Assembly (NCBI GenBank): GCA_023630585.1 | Contig: CM042541.1 | Location: 14,056,001 to 14,120,000 of the forward strand | From: Cranoglanis bouderius | Lineage: Eukaryota > Chordata > Actinopteri > Siluriformes > Cranoglanididae | Length of the DNA: 64,000 nt | Direction of reading: 5' to 3' | In this document: positions 51,413 through 61,554 of the stretch, in pieces | Layout of the letters: every line of letters starts with the position of its first letter | How positions within the stretch are numbered: position 1 is the first letter of the stretch | Position numbers and translations under genes: made by a program | The notes under the pieces: generated by a model | What the model was told of the DNA's origin: nothing | The model's input: the letters and a program-made list of their open reading frames with translations, nothing else | The model's database searches: none

Positions 51413-52126
51413 ACAGCATTTACTATAAAGGTCAAGGTGATTTTGCCAAGTAAGACATGTTCCTGGATCAACATCCTTTGTTGATCCTGGATCAACATTT
51501 CCATCAACCACTCACAGTCCTCTGATGTTATCAGTGTGTGCCGATCAACACTGCTTCAAAACCATTTGGACTTTCCCTCCTTTTTACCCAACTGACAAGA
51601 GGTAAGTTATTTTGTGCATTTCTTTTTATAACTCAAAACGTATTATTTATATGTATTTATAAAATGAAAAATTCCTGAAATTCAACTCTCACATGGCATA
51701 ATGTAATACAATGTTCAACCAGCTAGTAGACAATTACATAGAACAGGTTTGTGCAAATTAGCTAATGGCTGAGTTTAGTTAGCTTGATAACCCCTTACAG
51801 TCTTTGTGTTTTATACATAAATCCACATTTACATTTAAAAAAAAAAAAAATGAATACAATTTACTAATAATGTTTAATAATCAGATTTTTCATCCTTTAT
51901 TTATGTGGTTTTAGTCCAGATACAGTATATTTCTATAAGTGAATTATTTATTACTAACCTTTTGAATAGACTTAACAAGGATTAATCAAGGATAATAATA
52001 ATCTCCATTGTCTTTGAAAATGTTGATCCAAAATTAATGAATTCATTTATATATTTGGGATATACTGTATTTGCAAATTCTGACCCTGGACCATCATAAT
52101 CATCTCAATATGTAGAACATTTGCTG
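51413..52126. other. Intergenic with GGATCAACAT/ATGTTGATCC motifs
   Basis: CTGGATCAACAT and its inverse occur at about 51463-51500 and again near 52020, upstream of the tandem array that is built on the same motif. Otherwise AT-rich with no gene. Confidence 0.5.
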
Positions 52127-52401
52127 ATGTTGATCCAGGACCGTCATTGCCATGTTGATCCAGGACCGTCATTGCCATGTTGATCCAGGACCGTCATTGC
52201 CATGTTGATCCAGCACCGTCATTGCCATGTTGATCCAGCACCGTCATTGCCATGTTGATCCAGCACCGTCATTGCCATGTTGATCCAGCACCGTCATTGC
52301 CATGTTGATCCAGGACTGCCATTGCCATATTGATCCAGGACCGCCATTGACATGTTGATCTAGGACCGTCATAGCCATGCTGATCCAGGACCGTCGTCAC
52401 A
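52127..52401 (+). repeat. 25-bp minisatellite, about 11 units
   Basis: The unit is ATGTTGATCCAGGACCGTCA plus TTGCC. Three units with CCAGGACC are followed by four identical units with CCAGCACC, then four more diverged units. The period is exactly 25 throughout, so it is not a protein-coding repeat in one frame. The block of identical variants points to recent local amplification. Confidence 0.95.
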
Positions 52402-52786
52402 GTTTGATACAGCCACTTCCCTCAAACAGCTTGTGCAGATTTCAGTGCTTTATTAAACATATAATAACTTACATCAGATAGGGTTTGTGTTTGCTTAAAT
52501 TAAAGATGACACAAATTGATCCACTACTTTGCAAATGTTGACACCAAGAGAATTTTATAGCATTGTCACTCCTAAAACTGCCTAGATATCCCAATATGTA
52601 TAGTATTTTCTGGAATTGTGCTGTAAATCAGTGCAATGCTCTATTTGCAAATCATTTAGATTACAATCCTTTAAAATATTTTTTTTTCTGTAAAATAAAT
52701 ACTGTAAATTTACAGCAAATGTTTTACAGTGTATCAACTTGTCTTAGGTATGCTGCCTATTTTTCACTTTCTTAACTGGTAAATTT

Positions 52787-52831
<45 letters not shown>

Positions 52832-53330
52832 GTCAGTTCAAAAAATAGGTACATGGTATTAGATATTATTTGGGCTCAAATCAGCTGTCTTGATTTGAAC
52901 CGAAGAATGTAAAGCAATCACAACACGGATCACAGCTCGTCATTCGGTTCAATGCCAGGGAGCGAATTTGAAGCCTCTTATCTCCATCTCTAGGTCCTGA
53001 AGGTAATCACACATTCTTACTTCTCAGCATGACAGCTCGAATCATCAATGAAGCTTTGAAAGGTAGATGACTTGAGGTGAAAAAGTTCTGCTTCTCATTC
53101 TTTCCTCTTCCCAGTGCATCACCAGCCACCGGCTTCGCCACCTGATGAACCTTCATCTGCCTTCTGAGTGGGCGGGAGAGGAGCATGTTGGGTAATGAGG
53201 ATCAGGCAAAGGCGAGAGAAGCAACACATTTCAGACGTCAGGGGATGAAGCATGTGCAGGAAAGCTAATCCTCAAACAGATTATGCATCCATAATAAATC
53301 AGTAAATAAATATTTATTTACTTATAATTT
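52402..53330. other. Intergenic with (TC)n and a candidate conserved island
   Basis: A (TC)n tract lies at about 52788-52828. 52960-53250 is GC-balanced, complex and without a gene-like frame; it may be a conserved element. No gene is supported. Confidence 0.4.
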
Positions 53331-53334
53331 CTAT

Positions 53335-53900
53335 AAATAAATAATTATACCAGTGCTGTTGATTTCTCAGAACTGATTAATCATCTATAACAGCCGCTCT
53401 GACAATAGTTCCAGCTGTAAATCAGCACAGGTTTATATTAATGCCTTTGTTTTAATATGTTAATCATTCTATAGTAACAGCTCAATTATAGGGACTTGTA
53501 TCGCTGATGCTGCACATAATCTAAGACTAATAATAAATAGATTAGTTGTTGTTGCTATTTAAGAAATCAAAATAATTTTTGATTTCTGTAAGTATTTTTT
53601 GTTAATTTTGAATTAACATTTATGGAAGGAGTCTAAAGTGTTAGTGCTTTATGACAGTCAGGGGTAAAGCTGTAATGTTTTCCAGGACAAAGACGTTTAC
53701 ACTTTACAGTTTCTCAGTTTAACAAGCTGCATTTTTTTGTCTTTTTAACTTCAAGAGAGAGAAAAAAGAGAGGCTGGTGAAGGAACGACTGTCTATAGCT
53801 ATAATGTAAATAATAACAGTTTCATGGACTTTCCATAACATTAAATGTAACTATAAATGGATAAAAAGTGTGACTCATTGTTCATTCAGCATGTCCTGTT
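53335..53900 (-). repeat. Family R copy, inverted first half
   Basis: 53340-53540 is the inverted counterpart of the 45553-45700 block and ends in CTAAGACTAATAATAAATAG, the family terminus. 53620-53880 matches the 11656-11870 block. Confidence 0.6.
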
Positions 53901-54491
53901 GTGTTTTATTCTTTTATGTATTGCTTATTTGGTTACATTTGGAAGACTATGTGTCTATTACATCCTCATTTTGAGGTTCAGTAGCTGTGTGTGGACCCTA
54001 CGGCCTCTGTGTCTGTCCAGTTGCTGGTGCCCACGTGACACTCGCTCTATTGTCCTGGGCTTTTGATCAGATAATTGCCCCTCAAACCTGGAGTTTTCAA
54101 CCTCTGAGTGTCACTATGGAGACCGACATATCTGCCAGCTGTGTGGAGTGGCTTTTAGTGGTTTCAGCTTGACCACTGGAGTAACTCGGGAATATAAGCT
54201 CTGCTCACCATTATGAAGTCATGGGAGAATATGTAAAAATTATCAGCTGGATGAGAAAAGAATGTTTTTCTATTTTTTTTTTTTTTTGACACATGCATTT
54301 TGATAACAATGCAGTATAGAATAGAATAGAATAAAACAGAATAGAATATGCACATAATAAAATGCTCTCTTTGGACCCTAAACTCTAAATCTAAAAAGGT
54401 TCAATTTAGAACTCTTACATGTTTTATGTAGAACTCTACAGAGTTTCATCTCCCTTATGGAAAAATCACATACTTTCACAATTTCACTATA

Positions 54492-54864
54492 CTGTACTGT
54501 ACAAATGCTTTAGACACCCTATTTTATTTAGTACAGACTTTGTTATAGATTTTTTATTTTATGACTTCTACATTATCGAGTCAGTACAAAAAACATTTTA
54601 GATTCCCAAACATTAGTTTTCTAGCACAAAAATAAATGTTACAGAAAAATGTTTGTATGTCATTAAAGAAAGCATCATATTATGTAAGAGACACTTTTCA
54701 GACAAAAAACACAATGAAGGTTTTTGCTGCAAATTTAAGAAGCAAGTGCGAAAGTAAAAGTCTCCAGAAGAACTGTGGTTGGTTCTGCAAGATGCTCAAT
54801 AAAACTTACCAGCTCATTTCCGTATAAAACTGCACTAATTGTACCAGAGACTACTATTTTTATT

Positions 54865-54948
<84 letters not shown>

Positions 54949-55114
54949 CACACCAAATATTGACTTTGTTTCATTTACTACTGTTTACTGCTTTTTACGT
55001 TTTTGTTTTTTTTTTGTTTTTTTTTAATGTAGAAACATTTAATTTCATTATTTTGAAGGCATCTTTGCTCTACAGCATTTCTTTCCATGTGCCTAAAACT
55101 TTTGCACAGTACTG
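54492..55114. mobile_element. Non-autonomous Tc1-like miniature element (CAGTACTGTGCAAAAG type), second copy
   Basis: It is a reverse-oriented relative of 30642-31183. The right end reads GCCTAAAACTTTTGCACAGT followed by ACTG; the left end is diverged (CTGTACTGTACAAATGCTTT). Shared internal blocks include TTGCTGCAAATTTAAGAAGC and GCAAGATGCTCAATAAAACT. A (TA)n tract (about 54870-54944) has expanded inside it. Confidence 0.8.
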
Positions 55115-55590
55115 TTTTTGTCACATGAGTCATTTGTGATGATGTGAGAAACGTGTGAAGGTGTATTTCTCCATGAAATTGCACATGTGAAATCAAGAAA
55201 ATCACTGTGAACAATATGTCATATGTCAATAATCATATGTGAAAAACTGACATGAAAATAATTATATAAATTATTATATATAAATATATAAAAATATAAA
55301 ATTATATAAAAAATAATAATAATAATTTGAAACAATCACATGTAGGAAAAATGAAAAGCAGTACATGTAAAGAATGTCTAATATTGTCAAGTGACTAAAA
55401 GCCACATGTGTAAACCGGTTTACGAATATAGAGATCCTTAACTATCCAAAAAACTTTAAAGGTTTCTTTTTCGAGTATAAATATGTTTGTGTATGTTTGT
55501 GTTTTTGCTTCAGTGTTGGGAAGTTACCTTCTTATAAAATGTACCAGACTGGAATTACATTTTATCTTAAAAACTTGTCACTGGGTGGAA
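55115..55590. other. Intergenic: nothing recognised
   Basis: AT-rich sequence with repeated CACATGTGAAA-like motifs (about 55130-55410). No gene. Confidence 0.4.
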
Positions 55591-55597
55591 GCTTTAA

Positions 55598-56243
55598 AGG
55601 AAAACTCCATTAAATTTATGTATAATGAAATATTAGTGATGTGTTTAGTGATTCTAGGGCTAATTAGTTGGTGGGTGCTGTATTATTTATCTGCATGAGA
55701 AGCTTTCTGCTGATCTGAAGTCACAGGGTGATACTGTTATTGCTAGCACAGTGTCATTGGTGTTTAATAGGAAAACAACATCATTCTCAAACATAAGCTA
55801 TAACAAGTTTCTTTTCTAGCACTTGCAAACAAAAGAGCAAGAGCTTCTTTTCCCACTCACCATTTTCCAGTTATGTTCAAAATGAGAAATCCAGCATAGA
55901 AGTAGTGAAACGACACCGAACACTGGACTCAACGTTCCACAATGAAATACAGCTGTATATGCAATGCAGCTATTGTGGTGAGTTACGGCAGAGACTCTGC
56001 TCCGACTGGTTAGCAGTTGACTGGCTGACTATTTGAAGTTGATGCTGTTATTAGCATGAAAGTTGAAGTTTTGGAAACTGATCTGTCTGAGCAGAGAATA
56101 CAGATGAGGAGGTGAGAGAGCTGGACAGATTAAAGGACTGAAGCACTGCTGAATTTCATTAAAAAATAAATCTTGGACGCCACAGAAATTCACATGTTAA
56201 TTAAAAAGGTTAATATGCAATTAGTTCAAGGTGGATTTTTCCT
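55598..56243. mobile_element. TTAA-flanked miniature element (piggyBac-like, 646 bp)
   Basis: The ends read AGGAAAACTCCA on the left and, reverse-complemented, AGGAAAAATCCACC on the right. TTAA flanks both sides (55594-55597 and 56244-56247), as in piggyBac-type target duplications. There is no transposase. Sequence near 37740-37880 shares its internal part (CTCACTCACCGTTTTCCAGT). Confidence 0.65.
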
Positions 56244-56247
56244 TTAA

Positions 56248-56736
56248 GCGCTTCTCTTTTGGATCTATAGCTGTAGAAATACAATTTTTGTACATAATAG
56301 AACAATAAAAGATCACTAGATTGTGCTTGGTGAACAATAATGTACCTACTGACTGTGACCTGTACCTATTTCACTAAATATTTGCAGATCCTTCATCATC
56401 ATTTATCTGCATCACCTTGCATTTGGAATCCTGATCATGCAAAAATAAATTAAATTGCTTCATCTGTTGTTTGCCCTCTAATTGCTCTTTGCCATGAGGG
56501 ATGGAGGAGAATATTACACAGAAATGAGTTTTCAATGAATAAATTGAGCTTTATCAGTATATGAGCCCATTTTCTATCATATGTTACCATATCTATCATA
56601 AGTTCCTGTTTTCCTACTTATTAAAATAAATTGTGAAAAATCTATAATGTATCTATAAAATGTATTTTTGAGCACACTAGAAAATAGCAGATATATTTTG
56701 CCTATTTTTACATATAATTTATAAATGTATATAACT

Positions 56737-56767
<31 letters not shown>

Positions 56768-56787
56768 AATAATAATAATAATAAGAA

Positions 56788-56819
<32 letters not shown>

Positions 56820-57204
56820 AGAAGAGGAAGAAGAAGAAGGATGATGATGATGATGATGATGATAGTAGTATGTGATTATTTCTAATTAAAAAATCTTAAA
56901 GAAAGCAATGGCCACACCAGATAACACACTATAAATCTAACGCAAGGTATTATTTGAATGTTTTCCATAATTTTAAACTTTTGTGATTATTAATTTAATC
57001 AAATATTTCCATTTATGATGGAAGGGTGAGGGTGAGGTGTGTGATATGAAAAGATAATAATTATATTTGTGACTCTTTTGTATTACAGTTGTGCTGCATC
57101 ATCAGCAATTTAGTAAAGATGACTGATTACGCCAATTTTGATTTGTTTTATTTTTTCTAAGCTATGGCACATAAAGAAACACAGAGGAGTCAGTTTAGAG
57201 ACAG
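56248..57204. other. Intergenic with compound trinucleotide repeats
   Basis: A compound run of AAC, AAT, AAG and ATG trinucleotides spans about 56738-56862. The rest is AT-rich and shows no gene. The 3' end of the htr1a transcript probably lies near its right border. Confidence 0.6.
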
Positions 57205-57210
57205 TTTATT
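57205..57210 (-). terminator. Candidate poly(A) signal of htr1a
   Basis: AATAAA on the minus strand about 275 bp downstream of the htr1a stop codon. Motif match only. Confidence 0.4.
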
Positions 57211-57483
57211 TCACAGCATGAACACATTCATGCTTCCAGTGGACGTCAGCAGTACATGGGGTTCCTTTATACACAGTATTATACATCTTTTTCTGAAAAC
57301 AGAAACAAATTTATAATAAAAAATAATAAACGATGAGAATAATGACCCATTTCCACCACGGGACAAACGTCATCATTCTTTATCCCACTGAAGGAATGTT
57401 TTACTAAAGATTTTCCCGTCAATTCAGCAAATGAACTATAGATTTTAGTCCCAAAGTGATTCACAAAGCAAAGCAATCCACAG

Positions 57484-58737
57484 TTATTTTCGACAAAAGT
57501 GACATTTGATGATTTTTTTGAAGGCGCTCTGGAAGTCCTTGTTGAAGTATGCGTAGATGATGGGGTTGAGCAGCGAGTTGGAGTAGCCGAGCCAGTTGAT
57601 CACGTCCTGGAGCCACACGGGCATCTCGCACGACGGGCAGAAGGGCATCACCAGGGCTTTGATGAAAAAAGGCAGCCAGCACAGGATGAACGTGCCCATG
57701 ATGATGCCCAGCGTCTTTACAGTTTTGCGCTCCCGCGCCAGCGCCAGTTTCCTCTTTGCCTCCGTGTTTTTCTCGTGTCGGTTCTCGAAGAGCGGCGCCG
57801 AGCTCGGTGTGTTAGGCAAAGGCAGCTCGTGCTTTGAATTGCCGTGAACCTCCAAGATCTCCACAGACTCCCCGTCGTCCGTGTGCTTCACTGCGCCGTT
57901 GACGCACGACGTCGGCTTGGGCTCCACGCTGCTCCTCCAGCTTTTACCCGGCTCTCCATTGGCGCGCTTAAAAAGCGCCGGGGACACGGTCAAGCATGTC
58001 ACTTTTTTCTTCTCTGTCCTGCGTACTGTCTTGCGAATACGAAACCGTGCCGCTTTGAAGATGCGCCCGTACAACACGAGCATGAGGATGAGCGGGATGT
58101 AAAAGGCGCAGAATGTTGAGTAAATGGTGTACCACGGGTCGTGGCTGATGGCGCACGCTTCGGGGTTGGCCATGCCTTCTGCTTTGCTTTTGGGCTGCGA
58201 TTTCATGATCAGCATGGGAGGCACGGATATCAAGAAGCCCACCAGCCACGTAGCGCCGATCAGAACCGCCGCGCGTTTCAGCGTCCTCTTTTTCATATAG
58301 TCTATAGGCTCGGTGATCGCCCAGTAGCGGTCCAGCGCAATGGCGCACAAATGCAAAATCGAAGACGTGCAACACAGAACGTCCAACGAGATAAATATGT
58401 CGCATGCGACCTGTCCGAGTGTCCATTTGTCCAAAACTTGGTAGAGGCACGCCATAGGCAGGACGAGTACCGACACCATAAGGTCCGTCACGGCAAGAGA
58501 CCCGATTAGATAGTTAGCCACGTTTTGGAGTGACCTCTCCAAAGCTATGGCCGCCACGACGCACGCGTTTCCAAACACCGAACACAGGATAAGTGCGCCG
58601 ATCAGCACAGACGTCGATATTTGATAACTCAACGGCACCTTCGCTGTCAGCGACACTTTGTCATTCTGGTCTTCTAGATTGCTGTCGTTTTGGAACAACG
58701 AAGACGCGTTCTCTGTTTCGTCCATGTCGCGGTTCAT
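57484..58737 (-). CDS. htr1a: 5-hydroxytryptamine receptor 1A (serotonin GPCR), 417 aa, intronless
   Basis: A Gi/o-coupled serotonin receptor of the plasma membrane; in vertebrates it is a somatodendritic autoreceptor and a postsynaptic receptor. Seven transmembrane segments and family A motifs are visible: D85 in TM2 (LAVTDL), D119 in TM3 (the amine counter-ion, in ISLDVLCC), DRY 136-138, disulphide cysteines 112 and 195, S207/T208 in TM5, CWLP 353-356 in TM6, and NPIIY 391-395 in TM7. N10 and N17 are N-glycosylation sequons. The third loop is long and basic, and the C-terminus is short (CHFCRK) with two likely palmitoylated cysteines. Length and the GNACVVAAIALERSLQNVAN region match 5-HT1A closely; the human protein is 422 aa. 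Extracellular loop 2 is diverged (MKSQPKSKAEG), as in a teleost paralogue. The ATG at 58725 has better Kozak context than the first ATG at 58737. Teleosts have htr1aa and htr1ab; which this is was not determined. Confidence 0.97.
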   Translation of the reverse strand: MNRDMDETENASSLFQNDSNLEDQNDKVSLTAKVPLSYQISTSVLIGALILCSVFGNACVVAAIALERSLQNVANYLIGSLAVTDLMVSVLVLPMACLYQVLDKWTLGQVACDIFISLDVLCCTSSILHLCAIALDRYWAITEPIDYMKKRTLKRAAVLIGATWLVGFLISVPPMLIMKSQPKSKAEGMANPEACAISHDPWYTIYSTFCAFYIPLILMLVLYGRIFKAARFRIRKTVRRTEKKKVTCLTVSPALFKRANGEPGKSWRSSVEPKPTSCVNGAVKHTDDGESVEILEVHGNSKHELPLPNTPSSAPLFENRHEKNTEAKRKLALARERKTVKTLGIIMGTFILCWLPFFIKALVMPFCPSCEMPVWLQDVINWLGYSNSLLNPIIYAYFNKDFQSAFKKIIKCHFCRK

Positions 58738-58854
58738 CAACAAGCGCAAAAGTCGGAAAAAGCGTCAGTCACCTACCTACTGAACTCCTTCTGCAGGAGC
58801 GCGCACGAACAGGACATGAGCATCGTCACTGACGGCTTGTGACGAGCGCGCCAG

Positions 58855-58862
58855 CTTTTATA
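58855..58862 (-). promoter_or_regulatory. Candidate TATA box of htr1a
   Basis: TATAAAAG on the minus strand about 120 bp upstream of the first ATG, inside a GC-richer stretch. A CRE-like TGACGTA (minus strand, 58877-58883) lies about 15 bp further upstream, suggesting cAMP/CREB input. Both are motif matches. Confidence 0.5.
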
Positions 58863-59172
58863 CCAGCAACGGATCATACGTCAGTTACCTACGCAGGTGT
58901 TCACACTATGTGCATCCGCACATGCAGTACCTGTCTTCAGAAGACATGGAGCATCCTATGGTTTAAGGCCAAAAATAGCCTACGATATACACGGTCTTTT
59001 ATGTGCACTGCTTGTTAGTTACTATACAAATGGATCAAAATAATGGACCAACTTATTGTAAGACACCAAAGTTTCCAGACTCAGCTCCGTGGCCAGCGAA
59101 ATTCACAAACCTGAAACATGCAACTGCTGCCACCTGGTGTAACAAACACTTTCAAAATCGTTATACGTCTTT

Positions 59173-59290
59173 TCATTCATTCATTCATTCATTCATTCAT
59201 TCATTCATTCATTCGTTCATTCAGAGTCACGGTGGATGTGAAGCCTATCCCAGGAATACATCCTGGACGAGACGCGAGGAGTCCATCACC
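59173..59290 (-). repeat. (TTCA)n tract with the tail of a SINE-like repeat
   Basis: About ten CATT/TTCA units are followed by GAGTCACGGTGGATGTGAAG and CCTATCCCAGGAATACATCC, which resembles the 3' end of the dispersed fish repeats at 38336 and 51105. It lies in the htr1a-rnf180 spacer. Confidence 0.7.
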
Positions 59291-59303
59291 GTTATATTGA
59301 ATC

Positions 59304-59304
<1 letters not shown>

Positions 59305-59343
<39 letters not shown>

Positions 59344-59390
59344 GCAAAAAGAACAACAACAATAACAACAACAACAACAACAACAACAAC

Positions 59391-59443
<53 letters not shown>
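59305..59443. repeat. (AAT)n/(AAC)n trinucleotide microsatellite
   Basis: About 138 bp of AAT and AAC trinucleotides in the htr1a-rnf180 spacer. Confidence 0.95.
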
Positions 59444-59551
59444 CTACATAGTCATTGGCCAGTATATCATGTAGGCCTACATCTACATGAACAATTTGTC
59501 AGCCATCAGGGACCACATAAGGGTTAGTGGGTGTGGTGCTGGGTCAGTCCT

Positions 59552-60330
59552 TACCGAAAGTACTGGAATTTTAAGGCCAATTCTATTGTTTTGATTGTTT
59601 TCACTATGCACTGAAGACATTTGGGTTTGAGATCAAAAGATGAATATGAGAGGACAGACCAGAATTTCTGCTTTCAATTTCTGATATCTACATCTAGTGA
59701 AGTGAAAGTGACATGTGAAGGCCAATGTATGGTAACCCATACTTGGAATTTGTCCTCTGCATTTAACCCATCCAAGTTAGTGCACACACATTAGGAGCTG
59801 TGAGTAGTGAACACACCCAGAGCAGTGGGCAGCCATTTTTTCTGTGGCGCCTGGGAAGCAGTTCAAGGTTAAGGGCCTTGCTCAAGTGCCCAACAGTGGC
59901 AGCTTGGTGGTGCTGGGATTTGAACTCATGACCTTCCAATCAGTAGCCCAACTTCTTAACCACTGAGCTACTACCGCCCCCTTAGTAATCTAGATGTATT
60001 AAACAACATAGAACATGGCACCTTTGGTGGCAGACCACCCAATTTTTAGGTGAGCAAAAGTATAGGAACAGATATTCGTAAAGTATATTAAAGTCGATAA
60101 TAATGTCCTTTGTTGTGCTGGCAGTGTGTTTTGGGTTATTGTCTTGCTGCATGATAAAGTTCCTCCCAGTTAGATTAGATGAATTTCTCTGTAAATTGGC
60201 AAACAAAATGTTTCAGTAGACATCTGAAATCATTCTGCTGCTACCATCATGACTTACATCATCAATAAAGGTTATTGAGCCTGTTCCAGAAGCAGCCAAG
60301 CAACCCCAAGCCATGCAAACAACCATGTCA
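59552..60330 (-). mobile_element. Tc1-like remnant interrupted by a SINE
   Basis: The left part (ACTGAAGACATTTGGGTTTG, then TCAAAAGATGAATATGAGAG) matches the shell at 34043-36022. Minus-strand transposase fragments near 60330-60130 read LAASGTG and then FIMQQDNNPKHTASTTKD (second Asp box). The rest is deleted or decayed. Confidence 0.75.
59698..59987 (-). mobile_element. tRNA-derived SINE with ATCTAG target duplication (290 bp)
   Basis: On the minus strand the head reads GGGCGGTAGTAGCTCAGTGG (box A-like TAGCTCAGTGG) followed by GGTCATGAGTTCAAATCCC (box B-like GTTCAAATC), i.e. a Pol III promoter. The body ends in GTGAAAGTGACATGTGAAGG (plus strand) near 59701. ATCTAG flanks both sides (59692-59697, 59988-59993), consistent with insertion into the Tc1 remnant. 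Confidence 0.8.
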
Positions 60331-60617
60331 GTGTTGAGACCATAACTGTGTGGATCATAACTTAAATAATATCTGCTCAGTGGTAGTCATGTGTTGGTCT
60401 ACTTCCACTGATGGATGGACAAACTGTATAGAGCAAGAGATGGGCTGCAGAAGAGATACAAAGTGTAGGCCTATATGACAGCGGGACCTGATAAAATGAG
60501 CAAGGAATGAAAAGGTTTTTTTAATGGGGCAAATTACTAATTTATTAGGTATAAACTCTGCAAAAACATTAAGCACGTTCTACCTTATCATATATCGCAA
60601 TAATAAAAAGAATGAAA
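60331..60617. other. Spacer: nothing recognised
   Basis: No element or gene could be supported. Confidence 0.4.
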
Positions 60618-60638
60618 GGGGGGGGGGGGGGGGGGGGG
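60618..60638 (+). repeat. Run of 21 G residues upstream of rnf180
   Basis: An uninterrupted G tract about 190 bp upstream of the rnf180 start codon, capable of forming a G-quadruplex. Its length may be unreliable in sequencing. Confidence 0.9.
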
Positions 60639-60831
60639 AGCAGTATAAACATTAAGCAAGTACAGCCTGTAAAGTGAACGGTTAATTTCGAATCGCGTTT
60701 TAGACGTTACGTTACGGCTTCCGTATCATGGATGTTAGGAAAAGGCCGACTCAACGTGTTATTTGTTTTTAGCTGGCTTGCTAGTTAGCTTCAGCTTCGT
60801 CGAGGTCTTTCACGGAAATATCGTCCAAACA

Positions 60832-60849
60832 ATGGCTTCCTTTGATACG
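60832..60849 (+). CDS. rnf180: rnf180 coding exon 1 (MASFDT), phase 0
   Basis: ATG 60832 (AACAATGG context: A at -3, G at +4) opens a six-codon exon followed by a GT donor (ACG|GTATTT). Its end phase (0) matches the start phase of exon 2 at 63142. The upstream 200 bp are CpG-bearing and contain a possible 14-codon upstream open frame (ATG 60728 to TAG 60772) if transcribed. The exon is very short and its donor is not consensus, so this assignment rests on phase and position. Divergent from htr1a, matching the vertebrate gene order. Confidence 0.55.
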
Positions 60850-61554
60850 GTATTTACATTTTGTATTATTAACCTTACATTATTGATTATAATTCTTATT
60901 CATTGACAAGTCATTGACAATAAGTACTGTGAAGCTAAAATACTTTAGCTAAGCCGTACATTAGCTAAGCCTAAAGTTTAACCCGACATTTAACCGATAT
61001 TAGGAAAGCTATCAAGTATTTACTTTATAACTTATTACATAAAACCTTGCAGTATGTAGACAGTTAACAAATAAACAACGTGGTGAACCGGTTAAAAAGA
61101 TCACCAACATTCAGAAACTTGACTTGAATGATGTGTTATAAAAGTTTTGTGAAACACTGGAGGTGAAAATGGTGGGTTTGTTTTTAATCTGATTAATTCT
61201 TGATTGATTGATTGGTAATTGTTGGTTGCTGTTAGTCTTTGTATAGGAATGTTTTGAAAATGTAAATTTATTTGTTTAAAGAAGGCTTCGTTTATTTAAA
61301 TATACATACATTAAAAATATTTATTTCATTTCCTCAATAGAAAAACCTATAGGCCTACCAAAACTTTTGTTGGAAAATGGTTTTCCTCTTGCTAAATTGG
61401 CTGCTTAAGAGCAACTTTTAATCATAAGATTTTTTTTTTTTAATATAAATAGAGCCTCTGGTTTATATGAAATATAAATTAGTGATGAGGAATAAAAAAA
61501 AAAAAATTCCTACACCAGTCTCACCACATCCTCTAATATTTTCCTTTGACCTTA
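60850..61554 (+). other. rnf180 intron 1, left part
   Basis: AT-rich intronic sequence before the Tc1 insertion. No recognisable element apart from T and A runs (about 61430-61441 and 61495-61505). Confidence 0.5.

Noticed and set aside
52127..52401. 25-bp tandem array as a CRISPR array
   Set aside because: The units are contiguous with no unique spacers, in a vertebrate genome; it is a minisatellite.
57499..58509. Open frames on the plus strand and in other phases within htr1a
   Set aside because: Shadow frames of a GC-rich receptor gene; no homology or start-site support.
59890..59982. Functional tRNA gene on the minus strand
   Set aside because: Box A and B-like motifs are present, but the cloverleaf is not complete and the unit continues into a SINE body with target duplication.
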